From: Haloferax marinisediminis
GTDB taxonomy: Archaea > Halobacteriota > Halobacteria > Halobacteriales > Haloferacaceae
Assembly: GCF_009674585.1 (NCBI RefSeq)
Contig: NZ_WKJP01000004.1
Coordinates: 62,001-126,000, forward strand
Reading direction: 5' to 3'
DNA length: 64,000 nucleotides
The position numbers and the translations under genes are program-made. The first letter of the stretch is position 1. Every line of letters begins with the position of its first letter. Under the pieces are notes generated by a model. The model ran no database searches and had not been told where the DNA came from. It saw only the letters and a program-made list of their open reading frames with translations. Shown here in pieces: positions 7,791 to 17,008 of this stretch.

Positions 7791-8783
7791 ATGAGCATGA
7801 AGCGCTACTTCGTCGTGAGAACCATCCAAACGGGTGTGCTTCTGCTGCTCATACTGACGTTCCTCTTCTTGCTCTTCCGGCTTATCCCCGGAAGTATCTC
7901 CGACCAACTGGTCTTCCAGGGGGCGAGTCCAGAAGCGGTCGCCGCATTCGAAGAGCAGTGGGGGCTGAACGACCCACTCCACATTCAGTACTGGCACTAC
8001 CTCGTGAACATGGCCCAGCTCGACCCGGGCACGTCGCTTCACTACCGGAAACCGGTTTTGGAGTACGTCAAATACAAGATGTTCAACACGTTCATCCTCG
8101 TGGCTCCCGGCGTAACTGCCGGGTACCTACTCGGGACCTCGCTCGGGACCATGATGGGCATCAAACGTGATTCCATCTTGGAGAAATACGGCATCTTCCC
8201 AATTGTCGGGGTTGGGACGACTCCGTCGTTCTTCCTCGCGATTATTGGGGTCATCATCTTTGCAGGGTGGTTGAACCTCGTGCCCACGTCGGGAATGATA
8301 GCACCACAGGTTGCGGTCGAACTCGGAGAAGACGCCCCGTGGTGGAAGATATACACGACGGGCAACTTCCTCTGGCACTACATCCTGCCGTTCGGTGTCA
8401 TCGCGATTAAATACATGTACGAACCGCTCCTCATCATGCGGACGAGCGTCGTGGAGGTCGCCGGACAGGACTTCCTCAAGTACCACAAGCTCACCGGCCT
8501 CCCGAGGAACCGGTGGGTTCGCCACCTGGGTAAGCACGCGATTATCCCCATCATCACGTTCTACCCAATCTCGCTTGGGCGGGCAATCAGTGGACTCGTC
8601 CTCATCGAAATCGTGTTCAACTGGCCGGGAATCGGAAATGCGCTCGTCGAGGCAGTGTTGCAACAGGATTACCCTGTCATCCAGTTCGTGTTCTTCCTCA
8701 CGGCAGCGTTCGTCATCATCGGGAACTACGTCGTTGACATCGTCTATGGCATGATAGACCCCAGAATCAGTATCGCAGACTGA
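7791..8783 (+). CDS. Peptide/opine-type ABC transporter permease (DppB-like)
   Basis: This 330-residue permease opens with the DppB-type start YFVVRTIQTGVLLLLILTF and the RLIPGS loop. About six membrane segments follow. The EAA-like loop is YHKLTGLPRNRWVRHLGKHA, and the C-terminus has IEIVFNWPGIGNALVEAVLQ, a DppB hallmark. An AGGAGGG motif ends about 6 bases before the ATG at 7791. The order C-D-F-B is unusual, since DppB normally precedes DppC. A 16-codon frame (7744-7794) overlaps the start and may couple translation, but it is not listed as a gene. Confidence 0.92.
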   Translation: MSMKRYFVVRTIQTGVLLLLILTFLFLLFRLIPGSISDQLVFQGASPEAVAAFEEQWGLNDPLHIQYWHYLVNMAQLDPGTSLHYRKPVLEYVKYKMFNTFILVAPGVTAGYLLGTSLGTMMGIKRDSILEKYGIFPIVGVGTTPSFFLAIIGVIIFAGWLNLVPTSGMIAPQVAVELGEDAPWWKIYTTGNFLWHYILPFGVIAIKYMYEPLLIMRTSVVEVAGQDFLKYHKLTGLPRNRWVRHLGKHAIIPIITFYPISLGRAISGLVLIEIVFNWPGIGNALVEAVLQQDYPVIQFVFFLTAAFVIIGNYVVDIVYGMIDPRISIAD

Positions 8784-8893
8784 AGCTACCACCCGGTTCT
8801 CTTTCTTGGGTTGCGGTCGGAAGAAGAAAATCACACAGCACGCACGGTTAGGAGTTACACTGGTCGGCGTTCGGTAGTCGTCTAAAAAGACAG

Positions 8894-8910
8894 GGCGGGG
8901 AGAATCCGCC
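8894..8910 (-). terminator. Probable terminator of etfBA
   Basis: On the reverse strand, after the etfA stop at 8917, GGCGG-7 bases-CCGCC forms a short GC stem. It is followed by TCTTTTTAGA, a T-run typical of transcription termination. Confidence 0.5.
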
Positions 8911-8916
8911 GTTGGC

Positions 8917-9873
8917 CTACTCGAACTGTGCGATGAGTTCCGGAACGACGTCGAACAGGTCGTCGACGACCCCATAATCCGCGATGTCGAAGATTGGTGC
9001 ATTGGGGTCGGTGTTGATGGCGACAATCGTTTCAGCGCCCTTCATCCCGGCGACGTGCTGGACTGCACCGGAGATACCAATAGCGAGGTAGACGTCCGGC
9101 GTGACGACTTTTCCGGACTGGCCGACCTGACGACCCTTTTCGAGCCAGCCATCGTCGACGACCGGTCGCGATGCCGAGACGGTGGCGTCGAGTGCCTCTG
9201 CGAGGTCGAATATCAAGTCGAGGTTCTCCTCTTCTTCGATACCGCGCCCGACACTCACGAGGACGTCCGCTTCAGTGATATCGACATCTCCGCCAGCGAC
9301 TGCTTCGAACCCGAGGACAGCGGTGACGATAGCGTCTGTTTCGATTACTGCGTCGAAGGGCTCCACCGGCGCGTCGCCGTCGGAATCCGTAGGAGAGTAC
9401 TCACCTGGGCGGACCGTGACCACTGCTGCATCGTCGTCGACACCGACCACTGTCTCGACTTTGCCGCCGAAACGCTCACGGACGGCTTCGAGACCATCGT
9501 CACCCCACTCGACTTCGACGACGTCGCTGACGTACGGAAGGCCGAGTCGGGTCGCAACCGCAGGCGCGTAGTCGAGTCCGTTTACCGAGTTCGGGAGGAG
9601 GAGAACCGTCGGGTCAACTGCCTCGTGCAACTGCGTCACTGCCTGTGTGTAGACGTCGTGGTTGAACTCTTCGCCATAGTCGACGGTGTGAATCTGGTGG
9701 ACACCGTCCAGAGAGAGTTCCTCGGCGAACGAGTCGATATCGCCACCGATGACCGCGACATCGAGGTGTCCGCCACTCTCGGAAGCTAGTTCTCGACCGG
9801 CGGTGACGAGTTCGAAGCTCACCTCACGAAGCGAACCTTGTCGGTGTTCCGCGACGACGAGTACGTCACTCAT
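8917..9873 (-). CDS. etfA: Electron transfer flavoprotein alpha subunit
   Basis: The product is 318 residues. Its C-terminal FAD domain carries the ETF-alpha signature region: [40 protein letters not shown], then [16 protein letters not shown]. The N-terminal part is the ETF alpha/beta fold ([19 protein letters not shown]). With EtfB it forms an FAD/AMP heterodimer that takes electrons from flavin dehydrogenases and passes them to the respiratory chain. It overlaps etfB by 4 bases (ATGA), so translation is coupled. Nearby DAO-family enzymes are plausible donors. No ETF:quinone oxidoreductase is in the window. Classical ETF cannot be told from bifurcating ETF here. Confidence 0.93.
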   Translation of the reverse strand: MSDVLVVAEHRQGSLREVSFELVTAGRELASESGGHLDVAVIGGDIDSFAEELSLDGVHQIHTVDYGEEFNHDVYTQAVTQLHEAVDPTVLLLPNSVNGLDYAPAVATRLGLPYVSDVVEVEWGDDGLEAVRERFGGKVETVVGVDDDAAVVTVRPGEYSPTDSDGDAPVEPFDAVIETDAIVTAVLGFEAVAGGDVDITEADVLVSVGRGIEEEENLDLIFDLAEALDATVSASRPVVDDGWLEKGRQVGQSGKVVTPDVYLAIGISGAVQHVAGMKGAETIVAINTDPNAPIFDIADYGVVDDLFDVVPELIAQFE

Positions 9874-10667
9874 TCTGCGGTCACCCCCTCATCACGAAGC
9901 ATCTCTGCAAGTTTGGCTGCCGTCTCGTCCGGTTCTCCTTCGAAGAGCGTCGCCGTGTCAGTCGCCTCAGGAACGCGCGTCGACTTTACGGAGAGCCGTC
10001 GCTTCAATACCGCAGGGTCGACATCGAGGTCAGCAAGGTCGAGCGCCAGAATCTCTTTCGTTTGTGCCTGCCGAATTCCACGAAGGCTTGCGTACCGAGG
10101 TTCGTTGATTCCGGTCTGAATGGTCAGTACACCGGGTAACGTCACGTCGGTCACTTCCTCGATGCCACCTTCCAACTCTCGACGGACGTGTGCAGTGCAA
10201 GCGTCTTCGTCGATTTCGAGAGCGTTGGCGACGGCCGCCCAAGCGACGTCCAGCTTGGCGGCAAGTGCAACCCCAGTCGCACCGAGGCCATCGTCGCTCG
10301 CCTGAACGCCAGTGAGCACGAGGTCTGGTGACTCTCGTTCCGCGACTGCTTCGAGAAGCGTCGCTTTGGTCTCGACATCGTGGAGCGCACCTTCGTCGAG
10401 TTCGTCGTCCCAGACCCGAATTGCGCGGTCGACGCCTTTCGCGAGCACCATCCGTATCGTCTCTTCTGACTGCTCTGGGCCGATAGTGACGCTGACGACT
10501 TCGACATCGTCGTCGCACTGTTCGGCGAACGAGACACCCGCTTCTACGGCGTACTCGTCCCACTCGTTGAGGTCGTACTCGAGGAACGCTTCGTCGACAC
10601 CGTCGGCTCCGACTTCGAAGTCGTCGTCGACGGTTGCCACTTGCTTCGCTGTGACAAGGACTTTCAC
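9870..10667 (-). CDS. etfB: Electron transfer flavoprotein beta subunit
   Basis: The product is 265 residues and begins at a GTG codon (10667) with MKVLVTAKQVATVDDDFEV, the usual ETF-beta opening. The middle contains VTIGPEQSEETIRMVLAKG and DLVLTGVQASDDGLGATGV, and the region TLPGVLTIQTGINEPRYASL follows. This subunit usually holds AMP and forms the recognition loop for partner dehydrogenases. It is first in a two-gene operon with etfA. A TATA-like TCTAAATCTT lies about 30 bases upstream on the reverse strand, consistent with a leaderless transcript. Confidence 0.93.
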   Translation of the reverse strand: MKVLVTAKQVATVDDDFEVGADGVDEAFLEYDLNEWDEYAVEAGVSFAEQCDDDVEVVSVTIGPEQSEETIRMVLAKGVDRAIRVWDDELDEGALHDVETKATLLEAVAERESPDLVLTGVQASDDGLGATGVALAAKLDVAWAAVANALEIDEDACTAHVRRELEGGIEEVTDVTLPGVLTIQTGINEPRYASLRGIRQAQTKEILALDLADLDVDPAVLKRRLSVKSTRVPEATDTATLFEGEPDETAAKLAEMLRDEGVTAE

Positions 10668-10858
10668 AGCAGTATCTCTGCAGAATCTCGTGAAAAAGAT
10701 TTAGAAATGGCTCAGACCTGCCGTCAACTCGCTATCATGGTCGTATGAGAGAAACAGCCACGGAGAGACTGCGACTCGTAACCAGCAGTTCAGCCACGAC
10801 AACAACTGCTCCGCTCACACGCAATGCTCGCCTCGAGTAGCGTTTGTCATATGCCAAC

Positions 10859-10867
10859 ACTTATTGT
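10859..10867 (+). promoter_or_regulatory. TATA box of the sarcosine-oxidase-like gene
   Basis: ACTTATTGT-like sequence centred near 10863 lies about 27 bases before the ATG at 10890. This supports that start over the upstream in-frame ATG codons. Confidence 0.45.
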
Positions 10868-10889
10868 GGCCTCAAGCGACGTGAAATCG

Positions 10890-12023
10890 ATGTCTGCGAC
10901 CTCATATGACACAATTGTCGTCGGAGTCGGTGGGATGGGTAGTGCGGCGGTCTACCAGTTGGCCAAACGTGGTGTTGACGTCCTCGGGGTCGAGCGCTAC
11001 GACATCCCCCACAGTCGGGGGTCCTCGCATGGGGATACACGAATATTCCGACTAACCCAACCCGAACATCCGGAGTATGTCCCACTCGCACAACGAGCGC
11101 ACGAACTCTGGCGGACGCTGGAAACGGAGTCAGGGACAGACCTACTGACGAAGACCGGGTCAGTCCACGCTGGACCGCAGGGAGGACGCATGGTCGAAGA
11201 TGCTGTTCGGTCGTGCGAGGTCCACGATATCGACTACGAACTGTTGACCGGGGAAGCACTCAACGAGCGATTCCCGGGCTACAACCTCCCCGAAGAACAT
11301 CATGCAGTGTATCAGCCAGACGGTGGCTTTCTGGCTTGTGAACGAGCGATTACCACCCACGTGAAACAGGCATTGAAGCACGGGGCGACAGTTCGTGCAC
11401 GTGAAGCAGTCGAGAACATCGACATCGACGAATCCAGTGTCACCGTGAACACGACTCGTGGCACGTACACTGCAGACAATCTCGTCCTCGCTGCGGGTGC
11501 GTGGGCTGGGTCACACCTCGACTTCCTCGCAGACTTGTTGACGCCACAACGTCGCGTCTTGGGGTGGTTTCATCCTACGGAGCCAGCGCACTACCGTCCA
11601 GAGAACTTCCCGGTGTTCAGCATCGACGTACCAGAAGGGAGTTGCTACGGATTCCCCGTGTTCGAGAGACCGGGGTTCAAAATCGGCGTGACACCGAAGT
11701 CTCCCGAAGCAATAGACCCCGACGAGTGGAACGAAGAACCGACACTCGACGACGAGCAACGACTGCGGCGGTTCCCGGAGAGATACTTCCCGGGTGCGGT
11801 GGGCGAGACGATGAGGCTCGCGTCCTGTATCGTCACCTACTCGCACGACGGACATTTTTACCTCGACACTCACCCCGAGTACCCACACGTATCGGTCGCT
11901 GCTGGCTTCACCGGTCACGGATACAAGTTTTGTAGCGTCGTTGGTGAGGTGTTAGCTGATTTCGCGACAAAGGGAGACACCGAGAACCCGATCAGTGTCC
12001 ACCAATTCGACGGCCGACTGTAG
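10890..12023 (+). CDS. solA: Sarcosine/N-methyl amino acid oxidase family flavoenzyme (SolA-like)
   Basis: The product is 377 residues. It opens with YDTIVVGVGGMGSAAVYQLA (FAD motif GxGxxG) and then VLGVERYDIPHSRGSSHGDT, the segment that carries the covalent-FAD neighbourhood in monomeric sarcosine oxidase and N-methyltryptophan oxidase. Later motifs are RVLGWFHPT, PVFERPGFKIGV, SCIVTYSHDGHFYLDTHP, and the C-terminal AGFTGHGYKF, whose position matches the flavin-linked Cys region (here FTGHGYKFCSVVG with Cys present). The family demethylates N-methyl amino acids, releasing formaldehyde. The precise substrate is not known. The symbol is tentative. The gene sits beside etfBA, divergent from it. 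Confidence 0.85.
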   Translation: MSATSYDTIVVGVGGMGSAAVYQLAKRGVDVLGVERYDIPHSRGSSHGDTRIFRLTQPEHPEYVPLAQRAHELWRTLETESGTDLLTKTGSVHAGPQGGRMVEDAVRSCEVHDIDYELLTGEALNERFPGYNLPEEHHAVYQPDGGFLACERAITTHVKQALKHGATVRAREAVENIDIDESSVTVNTTRGTYTADNLVLAAGAWAGSHLDFLADLLTPQRRVLGWFHPTEPAHYRPENFPVFSIDVPEGSCYGFPVFERPGFKIGVTPKSPEAIDPDEWNEEPTLDDEQRLRRFPERYFPGAVGETMRLASCIVTYSHDGHFYLDTHPEYPHVSVAAGFTGHGYKFCSVVGEVLADFATKGDTENPISVHQFDGRL

Positions 12024-12866
12024 GAGAGGAGTACAGGCCTTACGTTCACAGTCGGTACAAACCAAACAGTCTCGCCATGTGTCCGTTCCGGGGCTCATTG
12101 CTCGGCGAAAAATTACGAGTTTACACAGGATAGAATACGTGACACGACCTGAGTAAAATATTTATGAGTAGTTCTGGTAGAAATCGTTGTCTCTGGAGAC
12201 AGAGAACAGAGAGAGGCTAGAGTACGCCCGAGGCAGACACGTCATACTTGTGGTGGCACACTAATGGGTTGTCTGTTGGCGGGTTGGATACTCATCGAGG
12301 GACAGTTAGCTCCCACATCGGCCCCTTTTCACGAGTGCACACCAACTCTCGAGGAGAATAGCATCAATCCACTACTAGCTCTGCGGCTGTCTCCAGTTTA
12401 GATGAACAGACACGTCGACCCAAGCGAAGAGTGTATCCGGACGACAATTCATATCACAAAATCCGACATTAGCTTCAAGTATTTGTAAAATTATAATTTC
12501 ACCAGATAGTTGGTGGGTCAGTGTAGCGAATGGGAGCGAAGCCATTACCAGTAGTTTTTCAGTGATAAACTGCATAGTTCCTTGCGTCAGTAATGAAGTC
12601 CAGTACAATACAGAGATGTTTCGAGATATTTCCTGAGAAGTAGAATCTATGTCACACAGAGAGTGTTGGCAATACTCGTACAAAACACTAGATAGAGATA
12701 GTAAGTATCAGAAAATTAGATATGACAGTATATTTTCTCTGGAGCAAACAGAGCCGACCTACGTATCTGGGCCAGACAGCAACCCCTCCACAGCGTTCGT
12801 GTATCGGACACCAGACCAGCAACAGTTGACGAAGCGTTCATGTATCGGTAAGATGAGTGTGCTGAC
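12024..12866 (+). other. AT-richer intergenic region, no convincing gene
   Basis: This stretch of about 840 bases is poorer in GC than its neighbours. Frames on both strands (for example 12375-12683 reverse) have non-haloarchaeal composition, with much Ile/Cys/Trp and few acidic residues, and match nothing recognised. A TATA-like AAATATTTA (12155-12163) is followed 26 bases later by the palindrome GTCTCTGGAGAC (12189-12200), with no gene behind it. Two direct repeats lie just before the TrmB gene. Confidence 0.5.
12792..12848. repeat. Two direct repeats upstream of the TrmB-type regulator
   Basis: AGCGTTCGTGTATCGG (12792-12807) recurs as AGCGTTCATGTATCGG (12833-12848), 15 of 16 bases identical. 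The starts are 41 bases apart, about four helical turns. The second copy ends 18 bases before the start codon. This could be an autoregulatory site or a small duplication. Confidence 0.5.
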
Positions 12867-13952
12867 ATGGACCGCGAGACGCTCGCACAGGCATTAGAGT
12901 ACGCAGACCTCACGTCGTACCAAGCCGACGCCTACCTCACGCTCTTGACGATGGGCGCTTCACCCGCCATCGAGGTGGGTCGCGAAAGTTCTGTTCCCGT
13001 CTCGCAAATCTACGACGTCCTCCGAAGTTTGGAGTCGAAGGGGTACGTCGAAACGATCGAACGGGAGAAACTCTACGTCCGACCGTGTGACCCTGACACC
13101 GCGATGGCAGACCTGGAAACACGGGGCGAACTCCTTCACGACGCCGCCGAAGAAGTTCGCGAACGGTATCAGACGCCGAAACGGATGGATGCACGAGTTG
13201 GCGTCACGAAACGTGTCGAGACAGCGGTCGAAAGCGCACAGAACCTCATCGACGAAGCCGAGACGGTCGTCGAAGTTGCTGGGACGTTCGAACAACTGGA
13301 ATCACTCTCGTCTGCGCTTCGTGCGGCCCGAGAGCGTGGTGTTGTCGTCCGTGCATCCGTGTACCTCGACGACGGTCAAGAGCCTGACGAGGAGTTCGAC
13401 CCAAACGGAGTCATCTCTGAACTGCGGGCGTGTACTATCCCGGGGCCGTTCCTCGTCGTCATCGACCGACATCGGACGTGTTTCGCACCGAACACGCGTT
13501 CAGACGAGGACTACGGTGTTCTCGTCTACGACCGTATCCTTCCGTTCGTGTTTCACTGGTACTACCTGACGTGCCTGTGGAACCACTACCCAACGGTCTA
13601 TGTGGACGAGCGCGACCGATTCACCTACGTCACCATCGAGGAACTCATTCGAGATTGTTTACCTCTCTGGGACGAGGGGTACAATCTCGGTGTCGTCGTC
13701 GAAGGAATCGACCTCTCGACCGACACCGAAGTCACCGTCGAAGGGACTGTCACCGACGTTTCGTTCCACGAAGACTACCGTCGATGGTCGCGTGTAACAC
13801 TATCAGACCTCGCGTCGTACAAGAGCATCGCACTCGACACAGACGACGGCATCGTCGTCGTCGGGGGATGGGGCGCAGTGTTCGAAGACATCGAGATGCG
13901 GACGGTCTCACTGGTCGATATCGACCTCGGAGAGACGCTGCAGACCATGTGA
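12867..13952 (+). CDS. TrmB family transcriptional regulator
   Basis: The product is 361 residues. The N-terminal winged helix is the TrmB type: LAQALEYADLTSYQADAYLT, ASPAIEVGRESSVPVSQIYD, then VLRSLESKGYVETIE. A short coiled segment (residues about 80-110) leads to a C-terminal domain with DRHRTCFAPNTRSDEDYGVL and a beta-rich end, matching the TrmB sugar/ligand-binding half. TrmB proteins in archaea are global or local regulators of sugar metabolism and transport. Flanking oxidoreductases suggest a local catabolic target here, which is an inference. The start at 12867 is supported by domain completeness only. Confidence 0.85.
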   Translation: MDRETLAQALEYADLTSYQADAYLTLLTMGASPAIEVGRESSVPVSQIYDVLRSLESKGYVETIEREKLYVRPCDPDTAMADLETRGELLHDAAEEVRERYQTPKRMDARVGVTKRVETAVESAQNLIDEAETVVEVAGTFEQLESLSSALRAARERGVVVRASVYLDDGQEPDEEFDPNGVISELRACTIPGPFLVVIDRHRTCFAPNTRSDEDYGVLVYDRILPFVFHWYYLTCLWNHYPTVYVDERDRFTYVTIEELIRDCLPLWDEGYNLGVVVEGIDLSTDTEVTVEGTVTDVSFHEDYRRWSRVTLSDLASYKSIALDTDDGIVVVGGWGAVFEDIEMRTVSLVDIDLGETLQTM

Positions 13953-13985
13953 CAAAAATCGAGTGAGTGAGTCCCCAAACGCCCC

Positions 13986-15140
13986 TCAGAGTCCGGGCAA
14001 ACCTGTTTTTGAAAATCGGTCGGTGCTGAACGGTGCAAGACGCCTCGGCCGTTCACCTTCGATCGCCCACGTTGCGAGCAGTTGGTTGACAGCGAGGGAA
14101 ATCGCAAACCCGTGGCCAGTCCATCCAGTACCGATTATCATGTTAGTCGCACCAGGGAGCGTATCGATAATCGGGATGTGATCGACAGTGGCGGTTTCTC
14201 GCCTGCTTGCATCCGCAGTTTCGAGTTGTACGTCCTCCAGCACAGGAAACACCGCACGTGCCTCAGCTGCATTCCCCTGAACACGCTCGTCGATGGTGAT
14301 TGCTTGATTGGTGTCGTCGTCCCACTCTCCTCGCCACCCACCAGAGATCATCACTCGGTTATCAGAGAGTACTTTGAGTGCCAACCGCCGATGGTCGTGC
14401 CCGATGAGATGATTCACAGGAGCCTCATCCATCGGTTCGGTCGCGCTCACTTGCGGGAACGTCTCCCAGACGGGAAGGGTGATACCCAGTTCGGATTCGA
14501 CGAGTTTGGGAACGTGTGCATTCGAAAGAAGGAGTACCGCTTTCTCGACCTCGAAGCGTTCTTCGTCAGTCACGAGTGCAGTCACTCGGTCGCCATCGCG
14601 TTCCACTCCACGGACAGGAGTGTGTTCTCGGATGGTTGCACCGAGTTCTGCGGCGGCAGCGGCCAGCCCCCGAGTGGTTGCGGTCTGGTCAGCAACGCCA
14701 TCGTTCGGGCAGTACAGTGCGCCAACGACATCGTCACTAAGTTCGGGTTCAAGTTCTCTAACAGCGTCTCCTGTCAGGACCTCTGTCTCGACTCCAAACT
14801 CGTTTTGAACGTTTGCCCGTGCCTGTGCACTGGCAAAGCCGCCTTGGAGACCGCCAGTCTCGCGTTCGAACAGGCGCAGATGTCCCGTCCGTTCGTATCC
14901 CGTTTCCGCACCAATTCTGTCCGAAAGCGTTGGCCACAGGTCGTACGCCAAGTTCATCAACGGAAGTTCCCGAAGGTCGCGGCCGTTGGCCCTCACGCCG
15001 CGTTTTCCGAGACCACCAGAGGCGCCACTCGCGATTTCTTCAGCCTCCAAAAGCAAGACATCTTCACCACGTGATGCGAGTTCCCACGCAGTCCCTGCAC
15101 CGTACACCCCACCACCGACAACTATGTAATCATATGCCAT
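13986..15140 (-). CDS. FAD-dependent oxidoreductase, DAO family
   Basis: The product is 384 residues from the ATG at 15140. It shows AYDYIVVGGGVYGAGTAWEL (FAD GxGxxG) and VLLLEAEEIASGASGGLGKR, the dehydrogenase/oxidase loop of the DAO fold. The C-terminal flavin contact is TLPGATNMIIGTGWTGHGFA. Starting at 15140 puts the TATA-like GTTTAAACG about 30-35 bases upstream. It is convergent with the TrmB-type gene, whose stop is 33 bases away. Like the other three family members in the window, it probably oxidises an amine or amino acid. The substrate is unknown. Confidence 0.85.
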   Translation of the reverse strand: MAYDYIVVGGGVYGAGTAWELASRGEDVLLLEAEEIASGASGGLGKRGVRANGRDLRELPLMNLAYDLWPTLSDRIGAETGYERTGHLRLFERETGGLQGGFASAQARANVQNEFGVETEVLTGDAVRELEPELSDDVVGALYCPNDGVADQTATTRGLAAAAAELGATIREHTPVRGVERDGDRVTALVTDEERFEVEKAVLLLSNAHVPKLVESELGITLPVWETFPQVSATEPMDEAPVNHLIGHDHRRLALKVLSDNRVMISGGWRGEWDDDTNQAITIDERVQGNAAEARAVFPVLEDVQLETADASRRETATVDHIPIIDTLPGATNMIIGTGWTGHGFAISLAVNQLLATWAIEGERPRRLAPFSTDRFSKTGLPGL

Positions 15141-15343
15141 GGTTGAAAGTAACATCCTTGGACTATCGTTTAAACATTCCCCCACCCCACAACGAGTATG
15201 TCCAACTTATCGTCGATGTTCTACATTCAGTTTCCGTACGACACGTTCGGTCGGTTCCAATCTGGATAGTACTCGCAGATAGTCCAGGGGTGGGCCAAAG
15301 AGGAGAAACGGCACTCGCCAATAGACGCTACGACTCCGAGAAA

Positions 15344-15961
15344 TCAGAGAACCCGAAACACGCGAACCGTATCGCGCTTGCCCGGTTCTTTGAGCAGTTG
15401 GGCGAGGCCGAGTTGCGAGAACACCTGCTTCCAGTTACGATGAAACAGCGGGAAGTCGTCGTTGACGTAGCTCACTTCTGCACCCTCTCGACCGCGGTGT
15501 GGGCTGTTTCCTTCGTTCTCCGCGGTGATGAGCAGGTCAGAAGAGACGCGAGCTAACTCCTCGAAGACCCACGTGTCGTCAGGGTGGACGTGCTGGAGCG
15601 TTTCGACCGAGTAGACGACGTCGAACTGGTTATCGTCGAATTCGGGGACGAGTTCTTCGATGGCACCCGTGTGGAACGTCCCCGTCTCGGCGAGTTCAGG
15701 GAAGTACTCTGCCATCACGTCGAACGACTCGTCGTTGAGGTCGATGCCAGTGAGGTTCTCGTAGCCGTGGTCGAGAAGGTGGGCGAGGTGGCGGCCAGAA
15801 CTGCACCCAACTTCGAGGATGTTGGCGTCGTCGCTCACGTAGAGGTCGAAGACCGTCGCGAGTGTCTCGCTCACCTCGTTTGGTCCAATCTCGGCGTAGT
15901 ACGCAGGAGAGAAGTCTCCCGAGCGTTCGGCCCACCCACGGTGGTTCTCATCCGGGTCCAT
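15344..15961 (-). CDS. Class I SAM-dependent methyltransferase
   Basis: The product is 205 residues. SAM-binding motif I is ANILEVGCSSGRHLAHLL, followed by the acidic ribose contact in LTGIDLNDESFDVM. Motif IV lies in FDVVYSVETLQHVHPDD. This is a Methyltransf_11/25-type fold acting on a small molecule or protein that cannot be assigned. It is a single gene on the reverse strand. A TATA-like CCTTTACTC lies about 25 bases before the ATG. The N-terminal DPDENHRGWAERSGDFSPAY segment is probably a substrate lid. Confidence 0.85.
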   Translation of the reverse strand: MDPDENHRGWAERSGDFSPAYYAEIGPNEVSETLATVFDLYVSDDANILEVGCSSGRHLAHLLDHGYENLTGIDLNDESFDVMAEYFPELAETGTFHTGAIEELVPEFDDNQFDVVYSVETLQHVHPDDTWVFEELARVSSDLLITAENEGNSPHRGREGAEVSYVNDDFPLFHRNWKQVFSQLGLAQLLKEPGKRDTVRVFRVL

Positions 15962-16033
15962 ACACGGCGGAACGTGGTCGAAGAGTAAAGGCCCCCCGGA
16001 GTCGGTGTCGAAACACGTGACGGAGCGACAGCG

Positions 16034-16867
16034 TTAGGTGTCGGCCCGCTCGCCGAGTCTCACACCGACGAGTGACCCGATTGCTGACCGCAACCCATCC
16101 CAGTCGAATCTGTTGTCGTCGAGTCGGTCGTACTCCTCACAGGCACACATCTCGAACACTCGCGCCTGAACCTCGTCCGTCGTTACGGGCTTCCCTCGCC
16201 CCTCGACAGCATCGATTGCCCGTTCGAGTCGGGTGTCGGTTACGACCGTGTTCGCGACCGATTTTGGGTCTCCACGGATGGGTTCACGAGCACTGTGCTC
16301 GGCGACAGTCGCGTTCTCTACCACTGCGCTGCCTCCGCGTCGGTTCTCGACGATGACGCCTGCTGCTGGCCCATCGTACCAGAGAGAGTCGGGAATCGCG
16401 TAACGGTCTGGATGAAAGTCTCTGACGTTCACCTCCTTCTGGAAGGTGTTCAGCGGCGGTAGACCGAGTCGCTCGAACACCTGTTCAGCTCTGTCGATTG
16501 GAAGGAATCGTTCGGTTGTCTCGTTCCAGATGCTCCGCCCCAGAAACGCGGGGGTTCGGCCCCAGTCGTAGTCGACTCCGACGTTACACGGCGCCACACC
16601 AAAGAAAACGAACGCTGCAGGGTCGTCGACGGCGTCGTGGAAGGCATCACGGTCGAACTGTTCTCGAACGCGACGGACCGCATGTTGGTACGGTGGCGGT
16701 ACGTCGTCGAAGACGCGTTCTCGGTCACCGAACACGAGGAGCCCCGACGACGTCATCTGAAACCGCATTCGAAGCCCACACACGTACTCACGAAGCCAGA
16801 GGTGGCCACTCGAGAGTACCTCGTCGGGGGCGTCGGCGAGTTGCGGAGTTAGTGGATACGGCCTCAT
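16034..16867 (-). CDS. RNA-ligase-like nucleotidyltransferase-fold protein lacking the catalytic lysine
   Basis: The product is 277 residues. The layout resembles haloarchaeal RNA-ligase-family proteins: SGLLVFGDRERVFDD, FFGVAPCNVGVDYDWGRTP, AFLGRSIWN, VFERLGLPPLN, RDFHPDRYAIPDSLWYDGPA, then AGVIVENRRGG where motif IV/V would be. In active ligases motif I reads E-K-x-D-G. Here the equivalent is LREYVCGLRMRF, with Tyr and Cys in place of Lys and Asp, so the AMP-accepting lysine appears lost. It is therefore likely a pseudoenzyme or a diverged function. The family match is from memory and moderate in certainty. It is a single reverse-strand gene. Confidence 0.55.
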   Translation of the reverse strand: MRPYPLTPQLADAPDEVLSSGHLWLREYVCGLRMRFQMTSSGLLVFGDRERVFDDVPPPYQHAVRRVREQFDRDAFHDAVDDPAAFVFFGVAPCNVGVDYDWGRTPAFLGRSIWNETTERFLPIDRAEQVFERLGLPPLNTFQKEVNVRDFHPDRYAIPDSLWYDGPAAGVIVENRRGGSAVVENATVAEHSAREPIRGDPKSVANTVVTDTRLERAIDAVEGRGKPVTTDEVQARVFEMCACEEYDRLDDNRFDWDGLRSAIGSLVGVRLGERADT

Positions 16868-17008
16868 GAGCTAGCTACGACCACATTTCTCTGCAGGGAC
16901 AAATACTGTTTCCCGTGTCCCTCTGTTCACGACGATGTCTGACTCGGCGCTTACCCAGCCACGGTGACGTAAAGACGTTCGCGCATCTACTAGTGGAGAA
17001 GTCCCCTG

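Noticed and set aside
7744-7794. A 16-codon frame overlapping the start of the DppB-like permease gene
   Set aside because: It may help translational coupling, but it is too short and unremarkable to list as a gene; the Shine-Dalgarno site inside it serves the permease.
9055-9789. Forward frame of 244 codons across etfA
   Set aside because: It lies fully antisense to the well-supported etfA gene and is rich in Cys, typical of GC-rich antisense shadows.
12375-12683. Reverse-strand frame of 102 codons in the gap before the TrmB-type gene
   Set aside because: Composition is rich in Ile, Cys and Trp and poor in acidic residues, no family is recognised, and the DNA is AT-rich like the rest of the gap. 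No promoter fits.
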